Source: DATMER01 sp963741305 (lineage in GTDB: Bacteria; Acidobacteriota; Thermoanaerobaculia; Multivoradales; UBA5704). Taken from it: a stretch of 64,000 bases of DNA. Positions 32,062-40,680 of the stretch are shown one piece after another. Position 1 is the stretch's first letter, and every line of letters starts with the position of its first letter. The stretch spans positions 5,208,001 to 5,272,000 of the forward strand of contig CAVUHL010000003.1 of the NCBI GenBank assembly GCA_963741305.1. Reading direction: 5' to 3'. The position numbers were made by a program, and so were the translations under genes. Under the pieces are notes generated by a model, which made no database searches, was not told where the DNA came from, and saw only the letters and a program-made list of their open reading frames with translations.

Positions 32062-32237
32062 GTAGAGACGCCCCAGTACGCTGGCACGAACATACCGGGT
32101 GTACATAGGCGGGGCGTCTCATGGCCCAGGCACCACGGTCGCCCCCGGCAGCCGTGGCAAGCAGCCGTGGCAAGAAAGAGACGCCCCGACCCTGTACACC
32201 CGGCAGCACCGTGGTAGCGGACTGGGGACGTCTCTAC
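32062..32237. mobile_element. MITE-like palindromic element with terminal inverted repeats
   Basis: 176 bp bounded by GTAGAGACGCCCCAGT and the reverse complement of GTAGAGACGTCCCCAGT. The similarity of the two arms continues for about 60 bp (both contain CCGGGTGTACA and GGGGCGTCTC), so each arm is also a hairpin. A 57-bp centre holds a doubled CAGCCGTGGCAAG. It encodes nothing and sits in the gap after the methyltransferase gene, 12 bp before the second 21-bp array. No flanking target duplication was recognised. Confidence 0.75.
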
Positions 32238-32249
32238 GGTGCCAGACCC

Positions 32250-32467
32250 CAAACGAATGGGTAGACGGGTCCGACGAACGGGTAGCGCGCCCAAACGACC
32301 GGGTAGACGGCTCAAACGACTGGGTAGAGGGATCTACCCATTGGGTAGCCGCCTCCAAACGAACGGGTAGGAGGCTCAAACGAGCGGGTAGACCCCTCTA
32401 CCCACTCGTTGGCGAGCCCAAACGGCTGGGTGGAGGGCCCTACCCATTGCTCCGGCCCTCCAAACGG
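32250..32467. repeat. 10-unit tandem array with 21-bp period
   Basis: Units start at 32250, 32271, 32292, 32313, 32334, 32356, 32377, 32398, 32419, 32440 and 32461 (the last partial). Every step is 21 bp except one of 22. Seven begin CAAACG or a close variant and continue with an NYGGGTAGA-like core; three begin CTACCCA, which pairs with the GGGTAG of the others. The last unit runs into the 3' end of the 2OG oxygenase gene. A plus-strand frame is open across it and would encode heptapeptides such as NDWVEGS, but no gene call is supported. Confidence 0.85.
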
Positions 32468-33157
32468 TCAAGTCTCGCGGAAAATCGTGTCGTGCGGAGC
32501 TGACCGCTCCTCGTCCGGCCTGCCATTCGAGTAGTAGTAGAACGAAACCGACTTGCGCGTCCGCCCCTCGGGGCAGGCGAGCGGCACCGGATGCCCGTGG
32601 TAGGAAAAATCCGTGGTGCTGAAGACCACCGTCCGGTTGAAGACAGGCAGCACCTTCTGCTCGCAGCGGGAAACGTCCCGGTTCCACAGCTCCAGATGGC
32701 CGCCGTACTCCTCTTCCCAATCCTTGTTCAGGTAGACCAGCAGGTTCAGACGGCGGTCCAGCTTGAGCAGCGGGTGCCAGTTGAAGTCCACGTGGACCTT
32801 GAGGAAGCCGCCGGGCTCGATCTGATGCGGCCCGGCCCCGCCGTAGTAGGGGTCGGAGACCAGCCCCTCGATGCCGGTGAGCGCCCCCAGGAACTGGAGC
32901 AGCGGCGCCGAATTCATCTCGTAAAGAAAGAGCTGGATGCGCGGCCGCAGCGCGTTCTCATGCCAGTAGCCGAGCTTCTTCTCCGTGGTGTTGTCGAACT
33001 TGCGCCAGGCGATCTCGTCCGGACGCGGGAAGTCGTCCAGCACCTCCTCCAGGACCTCGTTCGGGAAGAGGTTGTCCAGGACGATGTGGGGGAACGGCCG
33101 CGCGTTCACGTACTGCTCGCGCAGGGCGGCCGGATCGGCGTTCAATCGGAACCTCAT
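32468..33157 (-). CDS. 2-oxoglutarate/Fe(II)-dependent dioxygenase
   Basis: 229 residues. The iron ligands are visible as HVD in GGFLKVHVDFNWHPLLKLDRR and the distal His in TDFSYHGHPVPLACPEG, with a 2OG-binding Arg in RTRKSVSFYYYS. This is the 2OG-FeII_Oxy (prolyl-4-hydroxylase-like) pattern also found in polysaccharide clusters, where such enzymes hydroxylate sugars or proteins. ATG at 33157 has AGGAGGA at 6 bp and overlaps the previous stop as ATGA. It is the last gene of the radical SAM - GT2 - GT4 - oxygenase unit. Confidence 0.88.
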   Translation of the reverse strand: MRFRLNADPAALREQYVNARPFPHIVLDNLFPNEVLEEVLDDFPRPDEIAWRKFDNTTEKKLGYWHENALRPRIQLFLYEMNSAPLLQFLGALTGIEGLVSDPYYGGAGPHQIEPGGFLKVHVDFNWHPLLKLDRRLNLLVYLNKDWEEEYGGHLELWNRDVSRCEQKVLPVFNRTVVFSTTDFSYHGHPVPLACPEGRTRKSVSFYYYSNGRPDEERSAPHDTIFRET

Positions 33158-34167
33158 GTCTCCTCCTTCCAAGCGCGCTCTCTCGCCCAGCGCACTCCCT
33201 CATCCAACCGGGGGATGACCTCCTCGGGCCGGAAGCGGCGGCTCGCCTGCCACCCGCGGCGCCGTGCCCGCCGCCACGCCCCCGCATCCGAAAGCAGCTC
33301 CTCCGCGGCTTCCGCGAGCGCCTGCGCGTCGCCCGGAGGCACCAGCTTTACTGCCCCATCTCCGATGTTGACCGTCGAAGAGATGCGCGAGGCCACGGCG
33401 GGGACCCGGGACGCCATCGCTTCCAGCAGCGGGAGGCCGAAGCCCTCCTCCTCCTGCGATGGGAAGAGGAGGAGGTCGCACCCGCGCAGCTCGCGGGCGA
33501 TCTCGGCGGGGGCCACCCCGGTGAGGAATCGATCGGGCTCGAGCAGCCGCCTCTCCTCCCCGGTCAGCTCCATCACCGAGATCCGCAGCACGCGGCAAGC
33601 GTATCCCCGTTCACGCAGCCGATGCACGGCCTCGAGCGCCGTGGGCACCCCTTTCACCTCCGCGCCGAAGATCCCGGGGATCGCGATCCACGGCTCCCGC
33701 CGGGGGCGGAGACGGAAAGCGGGGCGGAACAGCGGGTCGAGCGGCGGCGGCACCACGAAACCCTCGCGGCCGAAGCGGTCCCGCACCAGATCGGCCAGGT
33801 GGGGTGAGACCGTGAGCGTCGGCAGCGGTATCGAGTAGGCTGCCTCGATCTGGGGCAGGATTGGCTCGAGATGGATGAGGCCGCCCTCGTACCCTTGGCA
33901 GAAGTGGGCCAGCGGACCGAGGGCGAGCTGCCGCGACCGCTCGATCGTCGTCCAGTACGTGGCGATGACCAGGTCCTGGGAGGGGATGCGCGGCGCTTCG
34001 ACACCGATGTTCACGTAGGCGGCGTCGATCCCGATCCAGTCCGGCTTGGAGCCTTCCGCCAGGATGGTCAGCTCGTGCCCGAGCTCCTGCAACATGCGGG
34101 CGTGCTGGAAGATGACCTTGTTGCCGCCGTTCAGCTCCGGGTAGGGCAGGACGTAGGTGATGCGCAC
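33154..34167 (-). CDS. GT4-type glycosyltransferase
   Basis: 337 residues with a GT-B fold. ITYVLPYPELNGGNKVIFQHARML opens the N-terminal domain. The C-terminal domain has IPGIFGAEVKGVPTALEAV, DLLLFPSQEEEGFGLPLLEAMASRVPAV (the EGFGLP donor-site motif) and a closing helix. GTG at 34167 is preferred because GGAAGG lies upstream and it follows the preceding stop by one base; ATG at 34206 would overlap the upstream gene by 38 bp. It is probably a sugar transferase for the same surface glycan. Confidence 0.88.
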   Translation of the reverse strand: MRITYVLPYPELNGGNKVIFQHARMLQELGHELTILAEGSKPDWIGIDAAYVNIGVEAPRIPSQDLVIATYWTTIERSRQLALGPLAHFCQGYEGGLIHLEPILPQIEAAYSIPLPTLTVSPHLADLVRDRFGREGFVVPPPLDPLFRPAFRLRPRREPWIAIPGIFGAEVKGVPTALEAVHRLRERGYACRVLRISVMELTGEERRLLEPDRFLTGVAPAEIARELRGCDLLLFPSQEEEGFGLPLLEAMASRVPAVASRISSTVNIGDGAVKLVPPGDAQALAEAAEELLSDAGAWRRARRRGWQASRRFRPEEVIPRLDEGVRWARERAWKEET

Positions 34168-34168
34168 G

Positions 34169-35161
34169 TCAGAGCCTTCCCCGGACGAGCTCGCGGCCTT
34201 TTCCATCGGTGACCTGCACGGTCCAGCTCCCCTCCAGCCGGCCGGCGATCTCCTCCGGCAGCTTCCAGAGCCCCGGCGCGGAGACCCGCTCTGTAGCGGC
34301 CGGGAACCCGGCCGGGTTGGGCGAGACCTCCACCCAGGAGCCGGCCTCGACAGGAACCTCCTTCAGGACCGGAAGCTCCGGAGCAGGACGCTCCTTCCTT
34401 CTTTCCAGGAGCCAGGTGAACCCGGAGCCGTAGTGGAGGCGCCGGAAGCGGTGGGCCGACTCCTCGAACCACTGCTGGGACCGGGGCTCCTTCACCGCGC
34501 TCCGGTTGTAGAGGTGCACCGCCTCGGCGCCGGGCACGTACTCCGAGCGCAACCCGAGGCGCTTCGCCCGGAGCAGCCAGTCGGTCTCCTCGAAGAACAG
34601 CCGGAAGCCCTCGTCGAACGGCCCCACCCGTTCCCAGGCATCGCGCCGGATCGCGAGGAGGCTGCCGCTGAGCGACCAGCTCGCGAGCGGCGCGCGCGCC
34701 TCCCAATGCCGCCGGGCATGCACCCGCCACCGGCTCCGGGAGCGGAGCAGCTCCTCCCGCCGCCCCCGCGCCTCGGCCGGGGGAAGGAGCATCCGCCGCC
34801 CGCGGTCCCAGTAGAACGCCGGACCAGCCACGGCAGCGCCGGATTTCAGCCGGTCGAGCAAAGCGGGGATGCAGCCGGGGACGACCAAGACGTCAGGGTT
34901 CATCAGGACCAGAGCGTCGGCCGTGGAGCGAGCAACGCCGAGGTTCACGCCGCCGGCATAGCCGAGGTTCGTCCCGGGATCGATCCGCTGAACGGGGAGG
35001 CTTTCGAGGAGGGCGCGGCCTTGGGCGTCGCTGCCGTTGTCCACCAGCAGCCACTCGGTATCGGCGGCATTGATACCAGCAAGATCAGCTTGCAGAGCCT
35101 CCACCGCCTCCGCCGCTAGCTCAGGCGTGTGGTAGTGGACCAGGATCAGCGCAAGGCGCAT
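34169..35161 (-). CDS. family 2 glycosyltransferase (rhamnosyltransferase-like)
   Basis: 330 residues. LALILVHYHTPELAAEAVEAL, WLLVDNGSD, NLGYAGGVNLGVARSTADALVLMNPD and RLFFEETDWLLRAKRLG are the four landmarks of WbbL-like GT2 enzymes. The C-terminal 80 residues form an extra beta-rich segment ending in WTVQVTDGKGRELVRG. The ATG shares its A with the TGA of the radical SAM gene (TGATG), indicating translational coupling. Confidence 0.9.
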   Translation of the reverse strand: MRLALILVHYHTPELAAEAVEALQADLAGINAADTEWLLVDNGSDAQGRALLESLPVQRIDPGTNLGYAGGVNLGVARSTADALVLMNPDVLVVPGCIPALLDRLKSGAAVAGPAFYWDRGRRMLLPPAEARGRREELLRSRSRWRVHARRHWEARAPLASWSLSGSLLAIRRDAWERVGPFDEGFRLFFEETDWLLRAKRLGLRSEYVPGAEAVHLYNRSAVKEPRSQQWFEESAHRFRRLHYGSGFTWLLERRKERPAPELPVLKEVPVEAGSWVEVSPNPAGFPAATERVSAPGLWKLPEEIAGRLEGSWTVQVTDGKGRELVRGRL

Positions 35162-36297
35162 CAGGACGGGCGGTTGAGAGCGAACGTGCACCCGCGGCAG
35201 ATGAAGTCTTTGGGCGCGTCCTCGAGGCCGTAGATCCAGCGCCGCATGAGGGCCAGCTTGGGGCCGGTCAGCACCTCGTGGACGCTCTCCTGGTTCAGGT
35301 CGCCTACGACGTACTTCTCGTCGTAGTCCTCGCAGCAGAGGAGGCAATGCCCCCGGGGGGTGATGTGGATGTGCTGGAGCGGCCGCGAGCCGACGTTGTC
35401 GCAGCCGCACAGGTGCTGGTTGGGTACTGCCGGGCGATGGCCGATCTGCACGTGACCCGTGCGGTCCATGACCTCGAAGTACTTCACCGCGAAGCGGCTG
35501 CCCGCGAAGCGCCGGGAGATCTCGTCGAAATCCCGCAGGTGATTCTCGTCGCCGGTGCCCAGGACCACCATGTCCATGGTCTCCCCGACCGGCCGGTCCT
35601 TGGCGTAGTCGAGGTTCTTCAGGACGACGCCGAGATGATCGCCGCCGCGCTCCTTCTTGTAGCGCTCCCGGTCGAGCGTCGAGATGTTGATCGAGAGGAA
35701 GCGCAGCCCGCCCATCTCCACGAGTTGATCGACCCGGGAGGGGGTCAGGCCGGTGCCATTCGTCAGCACCGCCGGACGGAGGCCGGCGGCTTTGATCGCC
35801 CGCACCTGGTCCACGAAGCGCTTGTCGGCGGTGGGCTCGTTGTAGTTGATCATGAACACGGCTTCGATCGTGTCCCGCCAGACCGACAGCTCGCCCAGGA
35901 TGCGCTCGTAGAGGTCCATGGGCATGAAGTGGTCCGCGCGCGGAGCGACCGAGACCGGGCAGAAGTAGCACGACTGGTTGCAGACCGTGTGCGCTTCGAG
36001 CGAGACGTACTTGAGCAGGAACTGGCGCTCGGGCTCCGAATCCGCCGGCACCAGCCAGCCGGCGTCCGCCAGGCGCGCACGTTCGGAGGAGAGGCTTCCC
36101 ACGCCGGCTACCAGGGAGCGCAGCTCGGCATAGCCGAGCTCGCCCTCCACGATCGTGCGGTCGGTCAGGGGGTTGTAGATCCGGTCCGGACCCACGTGCA
36201 GGAACGGGTTCACCTGGAGCTCCGTGGCTCTCCAGGCTTGGGGGGCGGTATCGCCGGCAGTGCCGGCAGTGAGGATCGTCAGGCTTTCAGTCTTCAT
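35161..36297 (-). CDS. radical SAM protein with SPASM-like C-terminal cysteines
   Basis: 378 residues. CNQSCYFC (Cys106, 110, 113) is the CxxxCxxC [4Fe-4S] site that cleaves SAM. The barrel follows with MINYNEPTADKRF (GGEP-like) and AVLTNGTGLTP. C-terminal cysteines at 297, 299, 318, 321, 322, 367 and 370 suggest auxiliary clusters of the SPASM/twitch type. Such enzymes modify peptides, sugars or cofactors; here it heads a glycosyltransferase operon, so a sugar modification is plausible. The first about 90 residues resemble a small docking region but are not assigned. Confidence 0.87.
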   Translation of the reverse strand: MKTESLTILTAGTAGDTAPQAWRATELQVNPFLHVGPDRIYNPLTDRTIVEGELGYAELRSLVAGVGSLSSERARLADAGWLVPADSEPERQFLLKYVSLEAHTVCNQSCYFCPVSVAPRADHFMPMDLYERILGELSVWRDTIEAVFMINYNEPTADKRFVDQVRAIKAAGLRPAVLTNGTGLTPSRVDQLVEMGGLRFLSINISTLDRERYKKERGGDHLGVVLKNLDYAKDRPVGETMDMVVLGTGDENHLRDFDEISRRFAGSRFAVKYFEVMDRTGHVQIGHRPAVPNQHLCGCDNVGSRPLQHIHITPRGHCLLCCEDYDEKYVVGDLNQESVHEVLTGPKLALMRRWIYGLEDAPKDFICRGCTFALNRPS

Positions 36298-36367
36298 CGG
36301 GAGCTCGCAACTACCCCTGTGTACGGACGAACCGCTCCGGGTGTCGAGGCCCCCAATATATACGAAA

Positions 36368-36395
36368 GCGGGCGCCGTCCGGAGACGGCGCCCGC
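36368..36395 (-). terminator. terminator hairpin of secreted paralog 1
   Basis: Perfect 12-bp stem GCGGGCGCCGTC (36368-36379) / 36384-36395 with a 4-nt loop that reads UCCG in the minus-strand RNA, followed by TTTCGTATATATT. The same hairpin lies behind all four paralogs. Confidence 0.8.
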
Positions 36396-36405
36396 CGGGG
36401 ATGAC

Positions 36406-37677
36406 TTACGGGACCGGGATGAAGGCCGTGTTGGGGGTATTCGCGTTGTCGAGCTGAATGGCGTCGAAGCCGGCGCTGAACCGGCCATCGGCCTCCATCA
36501 CGGCCGTCACCCAGCTCTGAGCAAAGGTGTCACCGTAGATCGGGATCACCTCGCCGTGCTGCAGGTTGAGGTAGACCCAGCCGAAGTTGAAGGGCGCAAG
36601 AAGGTCGCCCGCCACGTCAACACGGTTCACCTCGTTCGGGATCGTGATTTCCTGCTCGCAGGTTGGATCGCCCGAGGGGCAATCCTCCGCGGTCACCGGC
36701 TGTTCCTGCTCGTCGAAGATCACGATCTGAGCCGCCTCGAGCGGGTACCAGGTGGCCGGGCCCTGCAAGTTACAGCTGTAGGCGGAGTCGCTCTCATCAG
36801 CCTCGCGCCAGATCAGCAGGTCCGTGCCGCCGTCGAAGCCGCCGCCGTTGAGGAAGCGGACAGCCGTCGTGGTCGGCAGGGGCTCGCGGGCGTCATCCGC
36901 GTTCCCTCCGTTGTAGCGGCCGTAGAAGGTGTGATCGCCCGGCACGAAGCAGGTGCGGCAGGCCTCGATGTGGACCAGGGTCTCGCCCTGCGCAAAGTTG
37001 CCGGTCACCGGATCGGGATTGACGTAGAAGTAGTCGCCCCAGAGGACGTTCTGATCGGTGACAAACGGAGCGTAGAACGCCCATTCGCCAGGGAAGAAGA
37101 GATTGCAAGCGGTTACGGTGTCGGCCGTGATGTAGCCGCGCAGAATGTTGGTATCGGGCTGCTTGGAGCCGGCGCAGTTGCCGGTAACCGGGGATGGGTT
37201 GCCCTGGAACCAAGCCTGCAGGTGAGCGCGGAACGAAGCGCTCACCGCCGGAGTCGAGTAGGGCAGAAACGAGCAGGAGGCGAAGTTGATGTCCTGGGAC
37301 ACCAGGCCCTGCGGGCTGATAGTGTCGTTCGGGTCCTGACCGGCGGAGGCCGTGCGCGGCAGATTGCCGTTCAGGAAGATGTCGCGCAGGCTGATGGTCT
37401 CGACGTCATAGCCGGTCAGGTACACGTCGAAGTCGAGGGCCGGGACCGACTGGTCGGTCCAGACCGAGACGTGCACCAACACGGCCGTCGCCGAGGCGTT
37501 GTTGATCGAGAACAGCGTGTTCACGCCGTTCGGGTTGCCGATGTCCACCTCGAAGTACGGGAGCAGCAGGGTCGCGGCCGGCACGTCGTCGATCGTGCCT
37601 ATCAACGCGGACGCCTGGCTCCCGAAACCCAACAGGCCCGCGAGTACAAGGCTCCGGCAAAGCTTTCCAATCCTCAT
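36406..37677 (-). CDS. secreted protein of an unrecognised four-copy family, paralog 1
   Basis: 423 residues with a signal peptide ending near ASA (about 24). I do not recognise the family. The mature N-terminus LIGTIDDVPAATLLLPYFEVD is nearly invariant among the four copies. Later blocks are NTLFSINNASATAVL, FYAPFVTDQNVLWGDYFYVNP, HTFYGRYNGG, PLEAAQIVIFDEQEQPVT and FDAIQLDNANTPN at the C-terminus. About ten cysteines occur at conserved places (including CRTC and CPSGDPTC), suggesting disulphides. Beta-rich, Asn/Asp/Gly-rich composition fits an extracellular structural or ligand-binding protein. GGGGAGG lies 8 bp upstream of the ATG. Confidence 0.8.
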   Translation of the reverse strand: MRIGKLCRSLVLAGLLGFGSQASALIGTIDDVPAATLLLPYFEVDIGNPNGVNTLFSINNASATAVLVHVSVWTDQSVPALDFDVYLTGYDVETISLRDIFLNGNLPRTASAGQDPNDTISPQGLVSQDINFASCSFLPYSTPAVSASFRAHLQAWFQGNPSPVTGNCAGSKQPDTNILRGYITADTVTACNLFFPGEWAFYAPFVTDQNVLWGDYFYVNPDPVTGNFAQGETLVHIEACRTCFVPGDHTFYGRYNGGNADDAREPLPTTTAVRFLNGGGFDGGTDLLIWREADESDSAYSCNLQGPATWYPLEAAQIVIFDEQEQPVTAEDCPSGDPTCEQEITIPNEVNRVDVAGDLLAPFNFGWVYLNLQHGEVIPIYGDTFAQSWVTAVMEADGRFSAGFDAIQLDNANTPNTAFIPVP

Positions 37678-37759
37678 GGAAGAACCTCCCCTAAACTTTA
37701 GGGTAGGATAAACTACCTTCCATTCTTTGGCAATCTTGTTTAAGAAGATACGGCGAAGT

Positions 37760-37783
37760 GGGCGCCGTCCGGAGACGGCGCCC
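37760..37783 (-). terminator. terminator hairpin of secreted paralog 2
   Basis: Stem GGGCGCCGTC (37760-37769) / GACGGCGCCC (37774-37783), loop UCCG in the RNA. It starts 11 bp after the stop of paralog 2 and precedes paralog 1. Confidence 0.75.
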
Positions 37784-37794
37784 GTCGGGGATGA

Positions 37795-39147
37795 CTACGG
37801 GACCGGGATGATGGTCGTGTTGGGGGTATTCGCGTTGTCGAGCTGAATGGCGTCGAAGCCGGCGCTGTACAGGCCGAACGCATCCACCACGGCCGTGACC
37901 CAGGCTTGGGCATATGGGTCGCCGTAGATGTTCACGAACCCGGGGTTGTTGTGCTGCAGGTTGAGAAACGCCCAACCGAAGCTGAAGGGCGCCAGGAGAT
38001 CGGCCTCCACGTCGACCCGGTTGGCCTCGTTCGGGATCACGATCTCCTGCTCGCAGGTGGGGTCGCCGGAGGGGCAATTCTCGGCCGTGACCGGCTGCTC
38101 CTGCTCGTCGAAGATGACGATCTGCGCGGCCTCGAGAGGCCACCAGGTCGGCGGGCCCTGGTTGGTGCAGGCATAGGCAGTGTCGGAGCCGTTGGCCTCG
38201 CGCCAGACGAGGTAATCCGTGCCGCTGGGGAAGCCGGCACCGCTCAGGAAGCGGGTCGCCAAGGTAGTCGGGAGGGGCTCGCGCCCATCCTCCGCCGTGG
38301 CACCGTTGTAGCGGCCGTAGAAGGTGTGGCTGCCCGGTGCGAAGCAGGGCGGCTCGAGCTCCACCGCCGGGAGGATTGGGGTTCCGCCGACGCCGTTGGT
38401 CACATTGATGACCTCCGCCGGGCAGGCCTCGATGTGGACCAGCGTCTCGCCTTGCGCCGTGTCGGGCGGATTGACGTAGAAGTAGTCGCCCCAGAGGACG
38501 TTCTGATTGGTGACGAATGGAGCGTAGAACGCCCAGTCCGAGGGGAAGAAGAGGTTGCATGCGTTCACGGTGTCGACCGTGATGTAGCCGCGCAGGATGC
38601 CGTCGTTGGTCTTCGAACCGGCACAATTGCCGGTTGCCGGGGACTGTTTGCCCTGCAGCCAGGCGTTCAAGTGGGCGCGGAACGAAACGCTCACCCCCGG
38701 CCTATCGTAGGGCAGAGCCGCGCAGGTCGTGTAGTTGATGTCGTCGGAGACAATGCCGCGGGGGCTGACGCCCACGCCGATGGCGGCGCCGTTCGGATCC
38801 TGGCCGGAGGACGCCGTGCGCGGCAGGTGCCCGAGGCAGAGGACGTCGTACAGGTTGATGGTGTGGACGTCGTAGCCGGTCAGGTACACGTCGAAGTCGA
38901 GGGCCGGGATCGACTGATCGGTCCACAGCGTGACGTGTGCCAGGACTGCGGAAGCCGAGGCGTTGTTGATCGAGAACAGCGTGTTGACCGCGCTGGCAGC
39001 GGTCACGGGGCATGCGACCTCGAAGTACGGCAGCAGCAAGGTGGCGGCCGGCACATCGTCGATCGTGCCGATCACCGCGGGCGCTCGGCCGCTCAGACCC
39101 AGCAGGCCAACGAGAGCGAGGCAGAAACAGAGCTTCCCTATTCTCAT
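37795..39147 (-). CDS. secreted protein of an unrecognised four-copy family, paralog 2
   Basis: 450 residues, the longest and most divergent copy. A signal peptide (about 1-24) is followed by the family N-terminus VIGTIDDVPAATLLLPYFEV. Relative to the others it has an inserted CPVTAASA stretch near residue 46, and the CPTC/CRTC motif is split by about 25 residues (EACPAEVINVTNGVGG, then PPCFAPGSHTFYG). The C-terminal block FDAIQLDNANTPNTTIIPVP is kept. AAGGAG lies 10 bp upstream of the ATG. Function unknown; see paralog 1 for shared blocks. Confidence 0.8.
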   Translation of the reverse strand: MRIGKLCFCLALVGLLGLSGRAPAVIGTIDDVPAATLLLPYFEVACPVTAASAVNTLFSINNASASAVLAHVTLWTDQSIPALDFDVYLTGYDVHTINLYDVLCLGHLPRTASSGQDPNGAAIGVGVSPRGIVSDDINYTTCAALPYDRPGVSVSFRAHLNAWLQGKQSPATGNCAGSKTNDGILRGYITVDTVNACNLFFPSDWAFYAPFVTNQNVLWGDYFYVNPPDTAQGETLVHIEACPAEVINVTNGVGGTPILPAVELEPPCFAPGSHTFYGRYNGATAEDGREPLPTTLATRFLSGAGFPSGTDYLVWREANGSDTAYACTNQGPPTWWPLEAAQIVIFDEQEQPVTAENCPSGDPTCEQEIVIPNEANRVDVEADLLAPFSFGWAFLNLQHNNPGFVNIYGDPYAQAWVTAVVDAFGLYSAGFDAIQLDNANTPNTTIIPVP

Positions 39148-39291
39148 CGGAAAACACTCCTTGAGTAGCCGGAAGGTTTCTACTACAGCTCTAAAGACCA
39201 TAGCTCACGCGCCGCGCATTGGCAATGAAATAAAGGTTCTGGAATAAGCAAATCTTCCGCGGCGCCTCCGCCGGGAGGCTGGATACGAAGC

Positions 39292-39315
39292 GGGCGCCGT
39301 CCGGAGACGGCACCC
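39292..39315 (-). terminator. terminator hairpin of secreted paralog 3
   Basis: Stem GGGCGCCGTC (39292-39301) / GACGGCACCC (39306-39315), loop UCCG in the RNA. The single difference from the other copies still pairs as G-U in the minus-strand transcript but would be a mismatch on the other strand, supporting an RNA hairpin from the minus strand. Confidence 0.75.
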
Positions 39316-39328
39316 GTGGGGGATCAGA

Positions 39329-40612
39329 TCAGTCGGGCAGCGTGCCCGAAACCGGGATGAAGATGGTGTTCGGGGTGTTGGCGTTGTCGAGCTGGATGGC
39401 GTCGAAGCCAACGCTGAAGCGGCCGTTGGCATCCATGACCGCCGTGACCCAGGTCTGGGCCGCGGTGTCACCGTAGATCGGGGCCACTTCGGGGTGCTGG
39501 AGGTTCAGCCAGGCCCAACCGAAGTCGAAGGGAGCCAGAAGGTCGGCATCGACGTCGATACGGTTGGCCTCGTTCGGGATCGTGACTTCCTGCTCGCAGG
39601 TCGGGTCACCCGAGGGGCAAGTGTCGGCGGTAACCGGCTGCTCCTGCTCGTCGAAGATCACGATCTGGGCCGCCTCGAGCGGGTACCAGGTGGACGGGCC
39701 CTGCAGGTTGCAGTTGTAGGCCGTGTCGCTCTCGTCGGCTTCGCGCCAGATGAGGAAGTCCGTGCCGCCGGTGAAGCCGCCGCCGTTCAGGAAGCGGGCA
39801 GCCATCGTGGTCGGAAGGGGCTCGCGAGCGTCGTCAGCGGTGGCGCCGTTGTAACGGCCGTAGAAGGTGTGGTCGCCCGGCACGAAGCAGGTCGGGCAGG
39901 ACTCGATGTGAACCAGCGTCTCGCCCTGGGCGAAGTTGCCGGTCACCGGGTCCGGGTTGACGTAGAAGTAGTCGCCCCAGAGGACGTTCTGATCGGTCAC
40001 GAACGGAGCGTAGAACGCCCAGTCAGAGGGGAAGAACAGGTTGCAGGCGTTCACGGTGTCGACCGTGACGTAGCCGCGCAGGATGTTGGTGTCGGGCTGC
40101 TTGGAACCGGCGCAGTTGCCGGTCGCCGGGGACTGATTGCCCTGGAACCAGGCCTGCAGGTGGTTGCGGAACGAAACGCTCACCGCGCCCGGCGCGTACG
40201 GCAGCACGGAGCAGGAAGCGAAGTTGATGTCCTGAGACACCGGGCCCTGCGGGCTGATGGTGTCGGTCGGGGTGTCCTGGCCGGCGGACGCCGTGCGCGG
40301 CAGGTTGCCGTTCTGCAGGATGTCGCGCAGGCTGATCGTCTGGACGTCATAGCCGGTCAGGTACACGTCGAAGTCGAGGGCCGGGACCGACTGGTCGGTC
40401 CAGACCGTGACGTGCGCCAGGACGGCGGTCGCCGAGGCGTTGTTGATCGAGAACAGGGTGTTCACGCCTTGCTGGTTGGCAAGGTCCAGCTCGAAGTACG
40501 GGAGCAGCAGGGTCGCGGCCGGCACGTCATCGATCGTGCCGATGACCGCGAACGCCTGGCCGCCCAAGCCCAGCAGGCTCATGAGGGCGAGGCAAACACA
40601 AAGCTTTCTCAT
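39329..40612 (-). CDS. secreted protein of an unrecognised four-copy family, paralog 3
   Basis: 427 residues. The signal peptide MRKLCVCLALMSLLGLGGQAF differs at only two sites from that of paralog 4 at 48321-49607, and the two mature proteins differ at only about a dozen positions plus the last residues (SGTLPD here). Blocks NACNLFFPSDWAFYAPFVT, ESCPTCFVPGDHTFYG and LAPFDFGWAWLNLQHPEVAP are shared. AGGAG precedes the ATG at 40612 by about 10 bp. The upstream gene in the same direction is the Wzt-like ATPase, ending 68 bp away. Confidence 0.82.
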   Translation of the reverse strand: MRKLCVCLALMSLLGLGGQAFAVIGTIDDVPAATLLLPYFELDLANQQGVNTLFSINNASATAVLAHVTVWTDQSVPALDFDVYLTGYDVQTISLRDILQNGNLPRTASAGQDTPTDTISPQGPVSQDINFASCSVLPYAPGAVSVSFRNHLQAWFQGNQSPATGNCAGSKQPDTNILRGYVTVDTVNACNLFFPSDWAFYAPFVTDQNVLWGDYFYVNPDPVTGNFAQGETLVHIESCPTCFVPGDHTFYGRYNGATADDAREPLPTTMAARFLNGGGFTGGTDFLIWREADESDTAYNCNLQGPSTWYPLEAAQIVIFDEQEQPVTADTCPSGDPTCEQEVTIPNEANRIDVDADLLAPFDFGWAWLNLQHPEVAPIYGDTAAQTWVTAVMDANGRFSVGFDAIQLDNANTPNTIFIPVSGTLPD

Positions 40613-40680
40613 TCTGAACAATCTCCTTAAGTAACCGTTGAGGTTTCACACTGCAAACAACCGGTACTGCAACTCTACTC

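Noticed and set aside
32099..32503. 134-residue plus-strand frame across the second 21-bp array
   Set aside because: Open because the period is a multiple of three; it begins inside the MITE-like element, has no Shine-Dalgarno and overlaps the end of the oxygenase gene. Coding is not excluded but not supported.
35278..37701. 807-residue open frame on the plus strand
   Set aside because: It runs antisense through both the radical SAM gene and secreted paralog 1, across a terminator; no coding features.
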